Below, in pieces: positions 36,185 through 44,922 of a stretch of 64,000 bases of DNA; the stretch's first letter is position 1, and each line of letters begins with the position of its first letter. Source of the DNA: Parasalinivibrio latis. Lineage in GTDB: Bacteria; Pseudomonadota; Gammaproteobacteria; Enterobacterales; Vibrionaceae. The stretch spans positions 744,001 through 808,000 of the forward strand of contig NZ_CP098813.1 in assembly GCF_036825535.1 (NCBI RefSeq), read 5' to 3'. The position numbers and the translations under genes were made by a program. The notes beneath the pieces are model-generated. The model saw nothing but the letters and a program-made list of their open reading frames with translations, searched no databases and had not been told where the DNA came from.

Positions 36185-37486
36185 ATGGATTGGCAAGTCA
36201 TTCTCACACTGTTCGGCAGCTTCGCATTGTTCTTGTTTATCGGTATCCCGGTATCATTTTCGATAGGTCTTTCATCTCTTATTACCATCGGTATGGCTCT
36301 TCCGCTGGAAACCACCATTACTGTTGTCGCCCAGCGAATGGCGGCAGGCATGGATAATTTTGCCCTGTTGGCAATCCCGTTTTTCATCTTGGCGGGCAAC
36401 ATTATGAACCAGGGGGGGATTGCCGCCCGCCTTATTGATTTAGCCAAGGTATTGGGTGGACGCCTTCCCGGCTCGCTGGCGCATGTAAACATTATGGCGA
36501 ACATGATGTTTGGCTCCATTTCGGGCTCTGCGGTAGCCTCGGCGGCAGCGGTTGGGGGAACCATGGCGCCCATGCAGAAAAAAGAAGGTTATGATGAAAC
36601 CTATTCTGCATCCGTAAACATTACCTCTTGCCCGACGGGTTTGCTGATTCCTCCCAGCAATACGTTGATCGTTTTCTCCCTGGTTTCCGGGGGCACTTCT
36701 ATTGCCGCCCTTTTCCTCGCGGGCTATGTCCCGGGCATCATTATGGGTCTGAGCCTGATGACAGTAGCCGGCATCATTGCAAAACGCCGTGGCTACCCGG
36801 TCGCTCCAAAACCTTCCCTTGCTGAAGTCTGGGAAACAACGCTCAGAGCGCTACCTTCATTGATGCTGGTCGTAATTATTATGGGCGGTATTATCGGGGG
36901 CGTATTTACCGCGACAGAAGCCTCTGCCATCGCGGTTGTCTACACCTTTGTTCTTGCCGTGCTGGTTTACCGCGAAGTACCTTTCACTGCATTGCCCCGA
37001 ATTGTCCTGGAATCTGCGGTTACCACATCTATCGTTTTGTTACTGGTGGGGGCATCTATGGGAATGTCCTGGGCGATGGCAAATGCCGATATTCCTTACA
37101 TGATTGCCGATGCGTTGATGGAGGTTTCCGAGAACCCGCTGGTTATCCTTTTAATCATCAACATCATCTTGCTGATCGTCGGTATCTTTATGGATATGAC
37201 GCCTGCGGTTCTGATTTTTACGCCGATATTCTTGCCGGTTGCCCTCGATATGGGGGTTGATCCTGTCCACTTCGGAATCATGATGACGTTTAACCTTGCG
37301 ATAGGTATTTGTACACCACCGGTCGGCAGTGCGCTGTTTATCGGATGTTCTGTGGCAAACGTTGCTATCGACAAGGTAATCAAGCCCTTATTGCCATTTT
37401 ATGCCGCATTGATCGTGGCATTGCTCGCCGTTGCGTATATCCCCGGTTTGAGTCTCTGGCTTCCATCCCTGGTCCTTGGTTATTAA
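36185..37486 (+). CDS. dctM: TRAP transporter large membrane subunit, DctM family
   Basis: 433 residues with about twelve helices, the transport channel of the TRAP system. Markers: AIPFFILAGNIMNQGGIAARLID, MFGSISGSAVASAAAVG, ITSCPTGLLIPPSNTLIVFS, and MTFNLAIGICTPPVGSALFIG. It is 16 bp downstream of dctQ and overlaps nothing at its 3' end. Confidence 0.94.
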   Translation: MDWQVILTLFGSFALFLFIGIPVSFSIGLSSLITIGMALPLETTITVVAQRMAAGMDNFALLAIPFFILAGNIMNQGGIAARLIDLAKVLGGRLPGSLAHVNIMANMMFGSISGSAVASAAAVGGTMAPMQKKEGYDETYSASVNITSCPTGLLIPPSNTLIVFSLVSGGTSIAALFLAGYVPGIIMGLSLMTVAGIIAKRRGYPVAPKPSLAEVWETTLRALPSLMLVVIIMGGIIGGVFTATEASAIAVVYTFVLAVLVYREVPFTALPRIVLESAVTTSIVLLLVGASMGMSWAMANADIPYMIADALMEVSENPLVILLIINIILLIVGIFMDMTPAVLIFTPIFLPVALDMGVDPVHFGIMMTFNLAIGICTPPVGSALFIGCSVANVAIDKVIKPLLPFYAALIVALLAVAYIPGLSLWLPSLVLGY

Positions 37487-37499
37487 TAAGGATAAAAAG

Positions 37500-38990
37500 A
37501 TGACCAACACTATTGCAGACCCAGTGGTCAACCCTAGGGTCCGTCAACCAGCCTACGACCGGGACGGATTGAAAACGCGCATCGTCCATATTGGGTTTGG
37601 TGCATTCCATCGGGCTCATCAGGCTGTGTTCACCGATGAAATGCTGGCGAAAACTGGTGGAGATTGGGGGATTTGTGAGATGAGCCTCTTCAGTGGTGAC
37701 GCTGTTATTTCTTCTCTTCGCCAGCAAGACCATCTCTTTACGGTCGCCGAAAAGGGTACCGACACCACGGAAGTAAAGATGATTGGCGCAGTGACGGAAG
37801 CCATGCACCCGTTGCTCGACGGTATTGATGGTCTTTTAGAAAAAATGGCCGAGGAACAGGTGGAGATTTTCTCTCTGACCGTGACCGAGAAGGGCTACTG
37901 TGCGAATCCGGCCAATGGCCGGCTGGACAAATTTCACCCTCTCATCCAGCACGATCTGTTAAATCCGGCGCAGCCGAAATCTGCTATCGGGTATATTGTC
38001 GAAGCACTTCGCCGCCGTTTTGAACGGGGCCTTGCTCCGGTTACCGTCCTGTCCTGCGACAATATTCAACAAAACGGACATGTTGCACGCGCGGTAGTTC
38101 TGGAATATGCCAGCTTACTGGATGAAAAGCTGGCAGTGTGGATAGAACAGAACGTCACGTTCCCGTGCACCATGGTTGACCGTATTGTCCCGGCGGTTAC
38201 CGAAGAAACTCAGAACGAAATTACTGAACTGGTGGGCGTGCCTGACCCTTGCGGTGTGGCGTGTGAACCGTTCTGCCAATGGATCATTGAAGACAACTTT
38301 GCCAATGGCCGTCCGGAGTGGGATGTTGCTGGCGCGGAATTCGTTGCCAATGTCGTGCCCTATGAAGAAATGAAGCTTCGCATGCTCAACGGAAGCCATT
38401 CATTCCTGGCCTATCTGGGGTACCTCGGAGGGTACGAGCATATCTCTGACACCATGCTAAGTGACGATTACCGCCGGGCAGCCTTCAATCTGATGATGAA
38501 AGAGCAGGCACCAACGTTGGATATGCCGAAAGGCACCGATGTTGAGGGCTATGCAAGGCAACTGATCGAGCGTTTTTCTAACCCCTCTCTCCAGCACCGC
38601 ACCTGGCAGATCGCCATGGATGGCAGCCAGAAGCTTCCCCAGCGTATGGTTGATGCCATCAAACACCACATAGCCCAGGGTACAGATTACAGCCATTTGG
38701 CGCTGGGCGTAGCGGGCTGGATGCGCTATGTCAGCGGGCAGGATGAATCCGGACAGGAAATTGATGTTCGTGATCCTATGGTTTCGACATTCCAAGAAAT
38801 TTATCAACGCGTCGGGCTTCACCCTGATGTGGTGAAGGAGTTTCTCTCTTTGGACGCTATTTTTGGAACATCTTTGCCAGCAAATGTCGGCTTTGAGAAT
38901 GCAGTTAGTGAAGCCTATTTGCAGCTGCTTGAAAGTGGTGCCAGATCTGCCGTGGCAGCCTTAAACGTTAATGCATCACATAGCTGGTAG
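37500..38990 (+). CDS. uxuB: Fructuronate reductase (mannitol dehydrogenase family)
   Basis: NADH-dependent reduction of D-fructuronate to D-mannonate; 496 residues. The start MTNTIADPVVN has AAGGATAAAAAG upstream, so it begins 13 bp after dctM. The N-terminal Rossmann segment is IVHIGFGAFHRAHQAVFTDE; the polyol dehydrogenase signature includes CDNIQQNGHVAR, the catalytic Lys region is VPYEEMKLRMLNGSHSFLAYLG. UxuB rather than UxaB is favoured because uxuA is present and uxaA is not. Confidence 0.9.
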   Translation: MTNTIADPVVNPRVRQPAYDRDGLKTRIVHIGFGAFHRAHQAVFTDEMLAKTGGDWGICEMSLFSGDAVISSLRQQDHLFTVAEKGTDTTEVKMIGAVTEAMHPLLDGIDGLLEKMAEEQVEIFSLTVTEKGYCANPANGRLDKFHPLIQHDLLNPAQPKSAIGYIVEALRRRFERGLAPVTVLSCDNIQQNGHVARAVVLEYASLLDEKLAVWIEQNVTFPCTMVDRIVPAVTEETQNEITELVGVPDPCGVACEPFCQWIIEDNFANGRPEWDVAGAEFVANVVPYEEMKLRMLNGSHSFLAYLGYLGGYEHISDTMLSDDYRRAAFNLMMKEQAPTLDMPKGTDVEGYARQLIERFSNPSLQHRTWQIAMDGSQKLPQRMVDAIKHHIAQGTDYSHLALGVAGWMRYVSGQDESGQEIDVRDPMVSTFQEIYQRVGLHPDVVKEFLSLDAIFGTSLPANVGFENAVSEAYLQLLESGARSAVAALNVNASHSW

Positions 38991-39014
38991 GCATTCGCCA
39001 CGGGAGGAATAGGG

Positions 39015-40433
39015 ATGAAAGACTTTTTATGCCAAGACTTTTTGCTGAGCAATGATACCGCTAAAGCCCTTTACCATGAGGTTGCGGCAGGTATGCCGAT
39101 TTATGACTATCACTGTCATTTGAATCCCAGGGAGATTGCTGAAGATCGCCGCTTCGATAACCTTGCCCAGATTTGGCTGGAAGGGGATCACTACAAATGG
39201 CGGGGAATGCGAAGCGCGGGTATTTCAGAGGATTACATTACCGGCAACCGCTCTGATTTGGAAAAGTTTCAGGCGTGGGCGAAAACGGTTCCACAGACGT
39301 TAGGTAACCCCCTTTACCACTGGACGCATCTGGAACTTCGTCGACCTTTCGGCATTTCCGGGGTGCTGTTCGGGCTCGATTCCGCTGAACACGTTTGGGA
39401 AACGTGTAATGAACTATTGGCGACCCCAGCATTTTCTGCCCGGGGGATTATGCAGCAGATGAATGTCAACATGGTTGGTACGACCGACGATCCGGTTGAT
39501 TCTCTGAAATACCACCGCCAGATTGCCGATGACACATCGCTCAGCGTCGAAGTCGCCCCAAGCTGGCGGCCGGACAAAGCCTTTAAAATCGAATTGGATG
39601 ATTTTGCCGGTTACATGCAGCAACTTGGAGAGGTTGCTGACATTGAAATTCGTAGTTTTCCCGATCTTCTGACAGCGCTCGAGAAACGTATTGAGCATTT
39701 TTCTGCCCATGGCTGCCGGGCAGCGGATCACGGTATTGAAATTGTTCGTTACGCGGAAATACCATCAGAGCAAAAGCTGACCGCAATACTGTTGCAACGC
39801 CTTGCTGGCCACAATGTCGATGAGGCGGATGCGGCTGCGTTTTCTACTGCGGTGCAGGTCTGGCTTGGTCATCAGTACGCTAAACGTGGCTGGGTCATGC
39901 AGCTGCACATAGGTGCCCAGCGTAACAACAACTCCCGAATGTTTAACCAGTTGGGCGCAGACAGCGGCTATGATTCTATCGGTGACCGGCCGTTTGCGTG
40001 GGAATTAAGCCGGTTGTTGGATGAAATGGATAAAACGGATCAACTGCCTAAAACAATCCTTTACTGCCTCAACCCCCGAGACAACGAAATGATGGCAACA
40101 ATGATTGGTAACTTCCAGGGGGGAGGTATTGCCGGGAAAATGCAGTTTGGTTCGGGATGGTGGTTTAATGACCAAAAAGATGGCATGCAACGTCAGATAC
40201 AGCAGCTTTCCCAGCTGGGGCTACTGTGCCGGTTTGTTGGCATGCTGACAGATTCGCGCAGCTTTCTCTCTTATACCCGGCATGAGTATTTTCGCCGTAT
40301 TCTCTGCGACATGATTGGCCGTTGGGTGGAAGAAGGAGAGTTGCCAAATGACAGGTCTCTGCTGAACTCCATGGTAAGGGATATCTGTTTCAACAACGCC
40401 AAGCAGTATTTTACGTTGCCTAATGAAGTGTAA
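39015..40433 (+). CDS. uxaC: Uronate isomerase
   Basis: Converts D-glucuronate to D-fructuronate (and galacturonate to tagaturonate); 472 residues. Amidohydrolase-like family with IYDYHCHLNPREIAEDR (metal-binding His pair), EVAPSWRPDKAF, WVMQLHIGAQRNNN and GKMQFGSGWWFNDQKDGM. It follows uxuB by 24 bp with GGGAGGAATAGGG as RBS. Confidence 0.96.
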   Translation: MKDFLCQDFLLSNDTAKALYHEVAAGMPIYDYHCHLNPREIAEDRRFDNLAQIWLEGDHYKWRGMRSAGISEDYITGNRSDLEKFQAWAKTVPQTLGNPLYHWTHLELRRPFGISGVLFGLDSAEHVWETCNELLATPAFSARGIMQQMNVNMVGTTDDPVDSLKYHRQIADDTSLSVEVAPSWRPDKAFKIELDDFAGYMQQLGEVADIEIRSFPDLLTALEKRIEHFSAHGCRAADHGIEIVRYAEIPSEQKLTAILLQRLAGHNVDEADAAAFSTAVQVWLGHQYAKRGWVMQLHIGAQRNNNSRMFNQLGADSGYDSIGDRPFAWELSRLLDEMDKTDQLPKTILYCLNPRDNEMMATMIGNFQGGGIAGKMQFGSGWWFNDQKDGMQRQIQQLSQLGLLCRFVGMLTDSRSFLSYTRHEYFRRILCDMIGRWVEEGELPNDRSLLNSMVRDICFNNAKQYFTLPNEV

Positions 40434-40445
40434 AAGGAAACAGCA

Positions 40446-41387
40446 ATGAAGCGTATAGCCCTGTTGGGGGAGTGCATGATCGAACTGAATGGTTCCCCCT
40501 TCGGTTCTATGGAGCAAACTTATGGCGGTGACAGCCTGAACTCCGCGATTTACCTAAAGCGCTCTGCTGGAGATAACCTGCAGGTCAGCTATGTTACCGC
40601 ACTGGGTATCGATCCCCTCAGTGAGGGAATGCGATCACGCTGGCAAGATGCCGGCATCGATATCGCGCTTGTTCTTCGGGACGAGAAACGCCAGCCCGGG
40701 CTGTACCTAATCCAACTCGATGATCTCGGGGAGCGCACATTCCTTTACTGGCGTGACCAGTCAGCGGCGAGATATCTCCTGCAGCACCCTGGTTTTGAAA
40801 AGGTTGAAGCCACCCTGATGGGGTACGACATGGTTTACCTTTCCGGGATAAGCCTTGCGATTTTGCCTCGCGAAGACAGAAGTAAACTCATCGAGTTACT
40901 GAGTAAATTGCGCGATCAGGGAACCGTTATCGCATTTGACAGTAATTACCGCCCGGCGTTGTGGGAGTCAGCCGACTCTGCCCGGGAGTGGTACCAGAAA
41001 ATTTATCAATTGACGTCTCTTGCTCTGGTGACAAATGACGACGAGAGTGATTTATGGGGCGACGTTACGATTGAAGACACACAGGCTCGTCTGGCGCGTT
41101 ATGGCGTCGAAGAGATTATTATCAAAGCCGGATCAACCGGCTGTTATTACCAGCATACCGGGCAGTTTTCCCAACCTCAGCACATCCCCGCCGACCTTGT
41201 AGAGCATGTTGTCGACACCACATCGGCAGGAGACTCGTTCAATGCGGGTTTTCTGGCGGGCTACCTGCAGGGAAAATCTCCGGTAACCTGCTGCCAGATG
41301 GGTCACCGTCTTGCCGGTATGGTTATCCAGCACAGAGGGGCAATTGTCCCAGAAAGCGCTACCCGCCCGGTTACTGACACATTTTAA
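40446..41387 (+). CDS. kdgK: 2-keto-3-deoxygluconate kinase
   Basis: Phosphorylates KDG to KDPG; 313-residue PfkB-family sugar kinase. N-terminal GECMIELNGS and YGGDSLNSAIYLKR bind the sugar; the C-terminal PfkB signature DTTSAGDSFNAGFLAG carries the catalytic Asp. AAAGGAAACAGC is the RBS, 12 bp after uxaC. Confidence 0.95.
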   Translation: MKRIALLGECMIELNGSPFGSMEQTYGGDSLNSAIYLKRSAGDNLQVSYVTALGIDPLSEGMRSRWQDAGIDIALVLRDEKRQPGLYLIQLDDLGERTFLYWRDQSAARYLLQHPGFEKVEATLMGYDMVYLSGISLAILPREDRSKLIELLSKLRDQGTVIAFDSNYRPALWESADSAREWYQKIYQLTSLALVTNDDESDLWGDVTIEDTQARLARYGVEEIIIKAGSTGCYYQHTGQFSQPQHIPADLVEHVVDTTSAGDSFNAGFLAGYLQGKSPVTCCQMGHRLAGMVIQHRGAIVPESATRPVTDTF

Positions 41388-41412
41388 ACAGACCAAGGAG
41401 AACCGTAGACCA

Positions 41413-42039
41413 ATGCAGCACCTGACCGAACAGCTAAGAGAATTGAAAGTGATACCTGTGATTTCCGTTGACCGCGCCGAGGATATTGTCCCGCTTGGTA
41501 AGGCACTGGCGGACAATGGTTTGCCGGTAGCGGAGATCACATTTCGATCCGATGCGGCAGCAGAAGCCATTCGCCTGCTAATGGACGCTCAGCCTGATAT
41601 GCTCATTGGTGCTGGTACGGTATTAACCAAAGAGCAGGTCATTGCAGCCAAAGAAGCGGGGGCGAGTTTTATCGTTTCCCCGGGGTTCAACCCCAATATC
41701 GTAAGAGCGTGTCAGGATCTGGATATGCCTATTATTCCCGGGGTGAACAACCCCAGTAACATTGAAGCTGCGTTGGAAATGGGGCTGACTACGCTGAAGT
41801 TCTTTCCGGCAGAAGCCTCCGGCGGCACCAAAATGATTAAAGCACTGCTTGGTCCCTATACGCAGATTGAATTGATGCCCACAGGCGGCGTTGGTCCGGC
41901 AAACATTCAGTCCTATCTTGATATCCCAAGGGTGATTGCCTGTGGAGGTACCTGGATGGTCGATAAATCACTGATTGCCGCAAAAAACTGGGAGGAGATT
42001 GGCCGTCTTACCCGGGAGGCTGTCGCCCTGGTGAATTAA
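41413..42039 (+). CDS. eda: KDPG/KHG aldolase
   Basis: Cleaves KDPG into pyruvate and glyceraldehyde 3-phosphate; 208 residues. The start MQHLTEQL follows AAGGAGAACCG; a 34-codon upstream extension overlaps kdgK and is rejected. Family motifs: VIPVISVDRAED, GLPVAEITFRSDAA, IGAGTVLT, FIVSPGFNP, the Schiff-base Lys in TTLKFFPAEASGG, and MPTGGVGPANIQ. It completes the pathway. The operon ends in a strong stem-loop. Confidence 0.96.
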   Translation: MQHLTEQLRELKVIPVISVDRAEDIVPLGKALADNGLPVAEITFRSDAAAEAIRLLMDAQPDMLIGAGTVLTKEQVIAAKEAGASFIVSPGFNPNIVRACQDLDMPIIPGVNNPSNIEAALEMGLTTLKFFPAEASGGTKMIKALLGPYTQIELMPTGGVGPANIQSYLDIPRVIACGGTWMVDKSLIAAKNWEEIGRLTREAVALVN

Positions 42040-42084
42040 AGTCTGCCAGAACATCTAATCTGATTGGTTCTTACCAACATACAA

Positions 42085-42113
42085 ACGGGTATGCTCAATC
42101 TGAGCATACCCGT
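42085..42113. terminator. Bidirectional terminator between eda and arsR-like genes
   Basis: Perfect 13-bp stem ACGGGTATGCTCA / TGAGCATACCCGT with a 3-nt loop, followed by T-rich DNA on the plus strand. The stop codon of the arsR-like gene lies in the stem. Confidence 0.8.
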
Positions 42114-42397
42114 TCTTCTATGCAGCATTCATCCTGCAAAAATGCGACAACCGATTTGAGCTTTTCAAAATCGGCGACACAAAACAGCGTGCGCCCCTCT
42201 CGTCTCTGGGTGATTAGCCCGGCTGACATCAGGCTCGATATATGGTGGGAAAGCGTCGAACCTGGAATCTCAAGTTTTTCCTGTAAACGTCCGACAGCTA
42301 CTCCCTGATGCCCGGCACGGATAACGGCGCGGTAGATATTCAGTCGGGTTGTATGGCCAAGTTCTTTGAAGGCTTTGGCGATAATTTCGGTATTCAT
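42095..42397 (-). CDS. ArsR-family repressor
   Basis: 100 residues. The winged HTH reads LGHTTRLNIYRAVIRAG, GRLQEKLEIPGSTLSHHISSLMSAGLI, REGRTLFCV. Cysteines near the C-terminus (DECCIEERVC) could sense a metalloid. Divergent from an ArsP/YraQ-like permease with 106 bp between, containing an inverted repeat. A metal or metalloid ligand is likely but not proven. Confidence 0.85.
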   Translation of the reverse strand: MNTEIIAKAFKELGHTTRLNIYRAVIRAGHQGVAVGRLQEKLEIPGSTLSHHISSLMSAGLITQRREGRTLFCVADFEKLKSVVAFLQDECCIEERVCSD

Positions 42398-42463
42398 GGT
42401 TTACTCACACATCCGGGGTCATTTCGATAATAATAGAAATAATTTGATCCTGGCAATCATTCG

Positions 42464-42495
42464 TTCTATATTTCGAATATTCTGGAAATATGGAA
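42464..42495. promoter_or_regulatory. Imperfect inverted repeat, candidate ArsR-type operator
   Basis: TTCTATATTTC (42464-42474) and GAAATATGGAA (42485-42495): 10 of 11 pairs match, 10-bp spacer. It ends 8 bp before the permease start codon. Confidence 0.6.
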
Positions 42496-42503
42496 TTTAA
42501 GTA

Positions 42504-43424
42504 ATGTCTGAATCATTTTCATCGATGGCGTCTGAAGCGCTCTATATGTTCGTGTTTCTGTCTGTTGAGTTGACGGTGCTGTATTTGGCGATCAGTTACC
42601 TTGTCGGGGTGCTGCAGATGTACCTGTCTCCGAAGAAGATCCAGCAGATTCTCAGCAGCAAACACGGCAAAGGTTATGTGATTGCGGGCTTCCTCGGGGC
42701 AATTACACCGTTTTGCTCCTGTTCAACCATCCCATTCCTGAAAGGGTTGCTACGCGCAAAGGCCGGGTTTGGTGCCATGATGGTGTTCCTGTTTGCCAGC
42801 CCGCTTCTTAACCCAATTGTTATCGGACTGTTTGTGGTGACATTCGGCATCAAAGTCGCTGTGTTCTACTTTGCAGTAGCCATGGGCGTGTCGGTGGTAG
42901 CGGGTTATTTGCTGGAAAAATTTGGCTTTGAAAAATACGTAAAGCAGGAAGCTTACGCCGAGCCTCAGCCTTCCTGTTGTGGCAGCAGTTGCGGCAGTAA
43001 CCCTAAACCTGTCAGTAAGTGGCGTAAAAACTGGGATACCACCTGGGCTGATTTCAAGCAGGCTTTGCCTTATATGTTTGTCGGCGTCGCGGTGGGGTCA
43101 TTAATTTACGGCTTTATCCCGACTGACTTGATTGCCCGGTTTGCCAGTGACGAGAACCCGTTTGCGATTCCGGTTGCGGCTATTATTGGTATTCCTTTAT
43201 ACATCCGCGCGGCTGCTGTCATTCCGCTTAGCGCAGCATTGGTCGCAAAGGGCATGGGAATGGGAGCGGTGATGGCGCTGATTATCGGCAGTGCAGGAGC
43301 CAGCCTGACAGAAGTCATTCTGCTTAAGGCTATCTTTAAGACCAAGATGATCATTGCCTTCCTCATTGTGGTGCTGGGGATGGCGGTTTCTGCCGGTTAC
43401 CTTTATAGCGTACTGTTTGCCTGA
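42504..43424 (+). CDS. ArsP/YraQ-family permease (DUF318)
   Basis: 306-residue inner-membrane protein with about eight helices in two repeats. The family core GAITPFCSCSTIPFLKGLLRAKAGFG holds a Cys pair, and GSAGASLTEVILL marks the second repeat. Between them lies a cytoplasmic loop with a Cys cluster (PSCCGSSCGS). ArsP members export trivalent organoarsenicals; others have no known substrate. Linkage to an ArsR regulator supports metalloid export, which remains inference. Confidence 0.8.
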   Translation: MSESFSSMASEALYMFVFLSVELTVLYLAISYLVGVLQMYLSPKKIQQILSSKHGKGYVIAGFLGAITPFCSCSTIPFLKGLLRAKAGFGAMMVFLFASPLLNPIVIGLFVVTFGIKVAVFYFAVAMGVSVVAGYLLEKFGFEKYVKQEAYAEPQPSCCGSSCGSNPKPVSKWRKNWDTTWADFKQALPYMFVGVAVGSLIYGFIPTDLIARFASDENPFAIPVAAIIGIPLYIRAAAVIPLSAALVAKGMGMGAVMALIIGSAGASLTEVILLKAIFKTKMIIAFLIVVLGMAVSAGYLYSVLFA

Positions 43425-43444
43425 TACTAAACAGAAAATGCAGG

Positions 43445-43477
43445 AAACCGGGCGGGAGGAGACTCCCGCCCGGTTTT
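43445..43477 (+). terminator. Terminator of the permease gene
   Basis: Perfect 14-bp GC-rich stem AAACCGGGCGGGAG / CTCCCGCCCGGTTT with a 4-nt loop, then TTTT. Confidence 0.9.
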
Positions 43478-43624
43478 GCGTTATTAAAAAGCCAGCTGAT
43501 TCCCGCAGGAATACGAATGTCATAGCTGTTCGCGCATTCATTCATTTGGCTTATGTATAACGTTCAAAAAATTGTAGTGCTATAGTCCGGGTTTCCTACT
43601 CAACAAGAATAATAAGGATCATCG

Positions 43625-44536
43625 ATGTCTTTGCGGGATATGCTGCTCGGGCTCTGTGTGGTTACAGCCTGGGGGTTCAATTTTGTGGTTATCAAGGTCG
43701 GCCTGTACGATATGCCGCCTTTCCTTTTGGCTGGCCTGCGTTTTATGTTGGTCGCTTTCCCCGCTGTGTTTTTTATCAAGCCTCCCAAAGCACCCATTCG
43801 CTGGATCGTGGCCTACGGAATGACTATCTGTTTTGGCCAGTTCGCGCTGCTTTTCCTTTCTATCTATCTCGGTATGCCAGCCGGTCTGGCCTCGCTGGTA
43901 TTACAGGCCCAGGCGTTTTTCACCATTATTCTGGCGGCACTGTTGATGGGAGATAAACTGAAGTGGAACCATATAGCGGGAACGCTATTGGCAGCTGCCG
44001 GGATGTTCTTTCTGGCGGAAGCCAGCATGACAGGGCCGGCTTCTGGTGGAGTAAATGGGCTGACGATGTTCCTGACCCTCGCCGCCGCTTTCTCCTGGGC
44101 ATTGGGGAACCTTGCCAATAAGAAGGTCATGCGTGACAAGTCTGTCAGTGTGATGTCGCTGGTAGTGTGGAGTGCACTGGTACCGATCGGCCCGTTTTTC
44201 CTGATGTCGTGGATTTTTGAAGGACAGGACGTCATCGCTCACAGCTTGCAAAGCCTCAATTTGACTACAGTTTCTGCCATATTCTATCTGGCATTTATCG
44301 CCAGTATTCTGGGATACGGATTGTGGGGAGGGTTACTGAGCCGTTGTGAAATCGGACAGGTTGCCCCACTTACTTTGTTAGTGCCGGTAGTTGGCCTTTT
44401 CAGTGCTGCGCTGTTCCTTGGGGAGTCCCTGACAACTTATCAACTAATAGGGGCCGCTATTGTGATTGCCGGTTTGGGGGTTAATGTATTTGGCGGCAGA
44501 CTGCACCGGGAAAAAGTCGCAAAGTCTGTAAATTAG
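43625..44536 (+). CDS. eamA: Cysteine/O-acetylserine exporter EamA
   Basis: 303 residues, ten predicted helices, drug/metabolite transporter superfamily. Closely resembles E. coli EamA: LCVVTAWGFNFVVIKVGL, AGLRFMLVAFPAVFF, MPAGLASLVLQAQAFFT, LTLAAAFSWALGNLANKK, and LTLLVPVVGLFSAALFLGE. Exports cysteine-pathway metabolites. Own terminator. Confidence 0.9.
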   Translation: MSLRDMLLGLCVVTAWGFNFVVIKVGLYDMPPFLLAGLRFMLVAFPAVFFIKPPKAPIRWIVAYGMTICFGQFALLFLSIYLGMPAGLASLVLQAQAFFTIILAALLMGDKLKWNHIAGTLLAAAGMFFLAEASMTGPASGGVNGLTMFLTLAAAFSWALGNLANKKVMRDKSVSVMSLVVWSALVPIGPFFLMSWIFEGQDVIAHSLQSLNLTTVSAIFYLAFIASILGYGLWGGLLSRCEIGQVAPLTLLVPVVGLFSAALFLGESLTTYQLIGAAIVIAGLGVNVFGGRLHREKVAKSVN

Positions 44537-44563
44537 GTAAATCTCGCTGCACTCCCACTCTTC

Positions 44564-44593
44564 AAACCCGGTTGACCTGACCGGGTTTTATTT
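44564..44593 (+). terminator. Terminator of eamA
   Basis: Perfect 9-bp stem AAACCCGGT / ACCGGGTTT with a 7-nt loop and a tail TTTTATTT. Confidence 0.82.
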
Positions 44594-44922
44594 AGGTATA
44601 CAACTCTCAATTTCATCGGTCGCCTCCGCTCAAAAAACAGAGGCCAGTCATAGATGTCCTCCAACGGGACGATTCAGCGTCTAAGTCCGGTTAATTTCAT
44701 TCTATGGGGGTCTCAGTTAGTGTTATCTGTTTTGACAATAAGACACCGTGTCCTAGTGTTAATACTGATGGTGCGCGACTTATTTCGTATTTGAGAGCAG
44801 CCAAACACTGCCAGAAATAAATGCCCGGTTTTTACCTGTTGCCGGTTTTTGGTGCGCCCTATGACTTAAATATTGTTACCGGGATTGATAACAGGTACTG
44901 AACGGCTTCGAGGGTGAACGGT
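44594..44922. other. Intergenic region upstream of the second chemoreceptor
   Basis: About 330 bp with no supported gene. No operator or promoter is clear enough to call. Confidence 0.4.
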
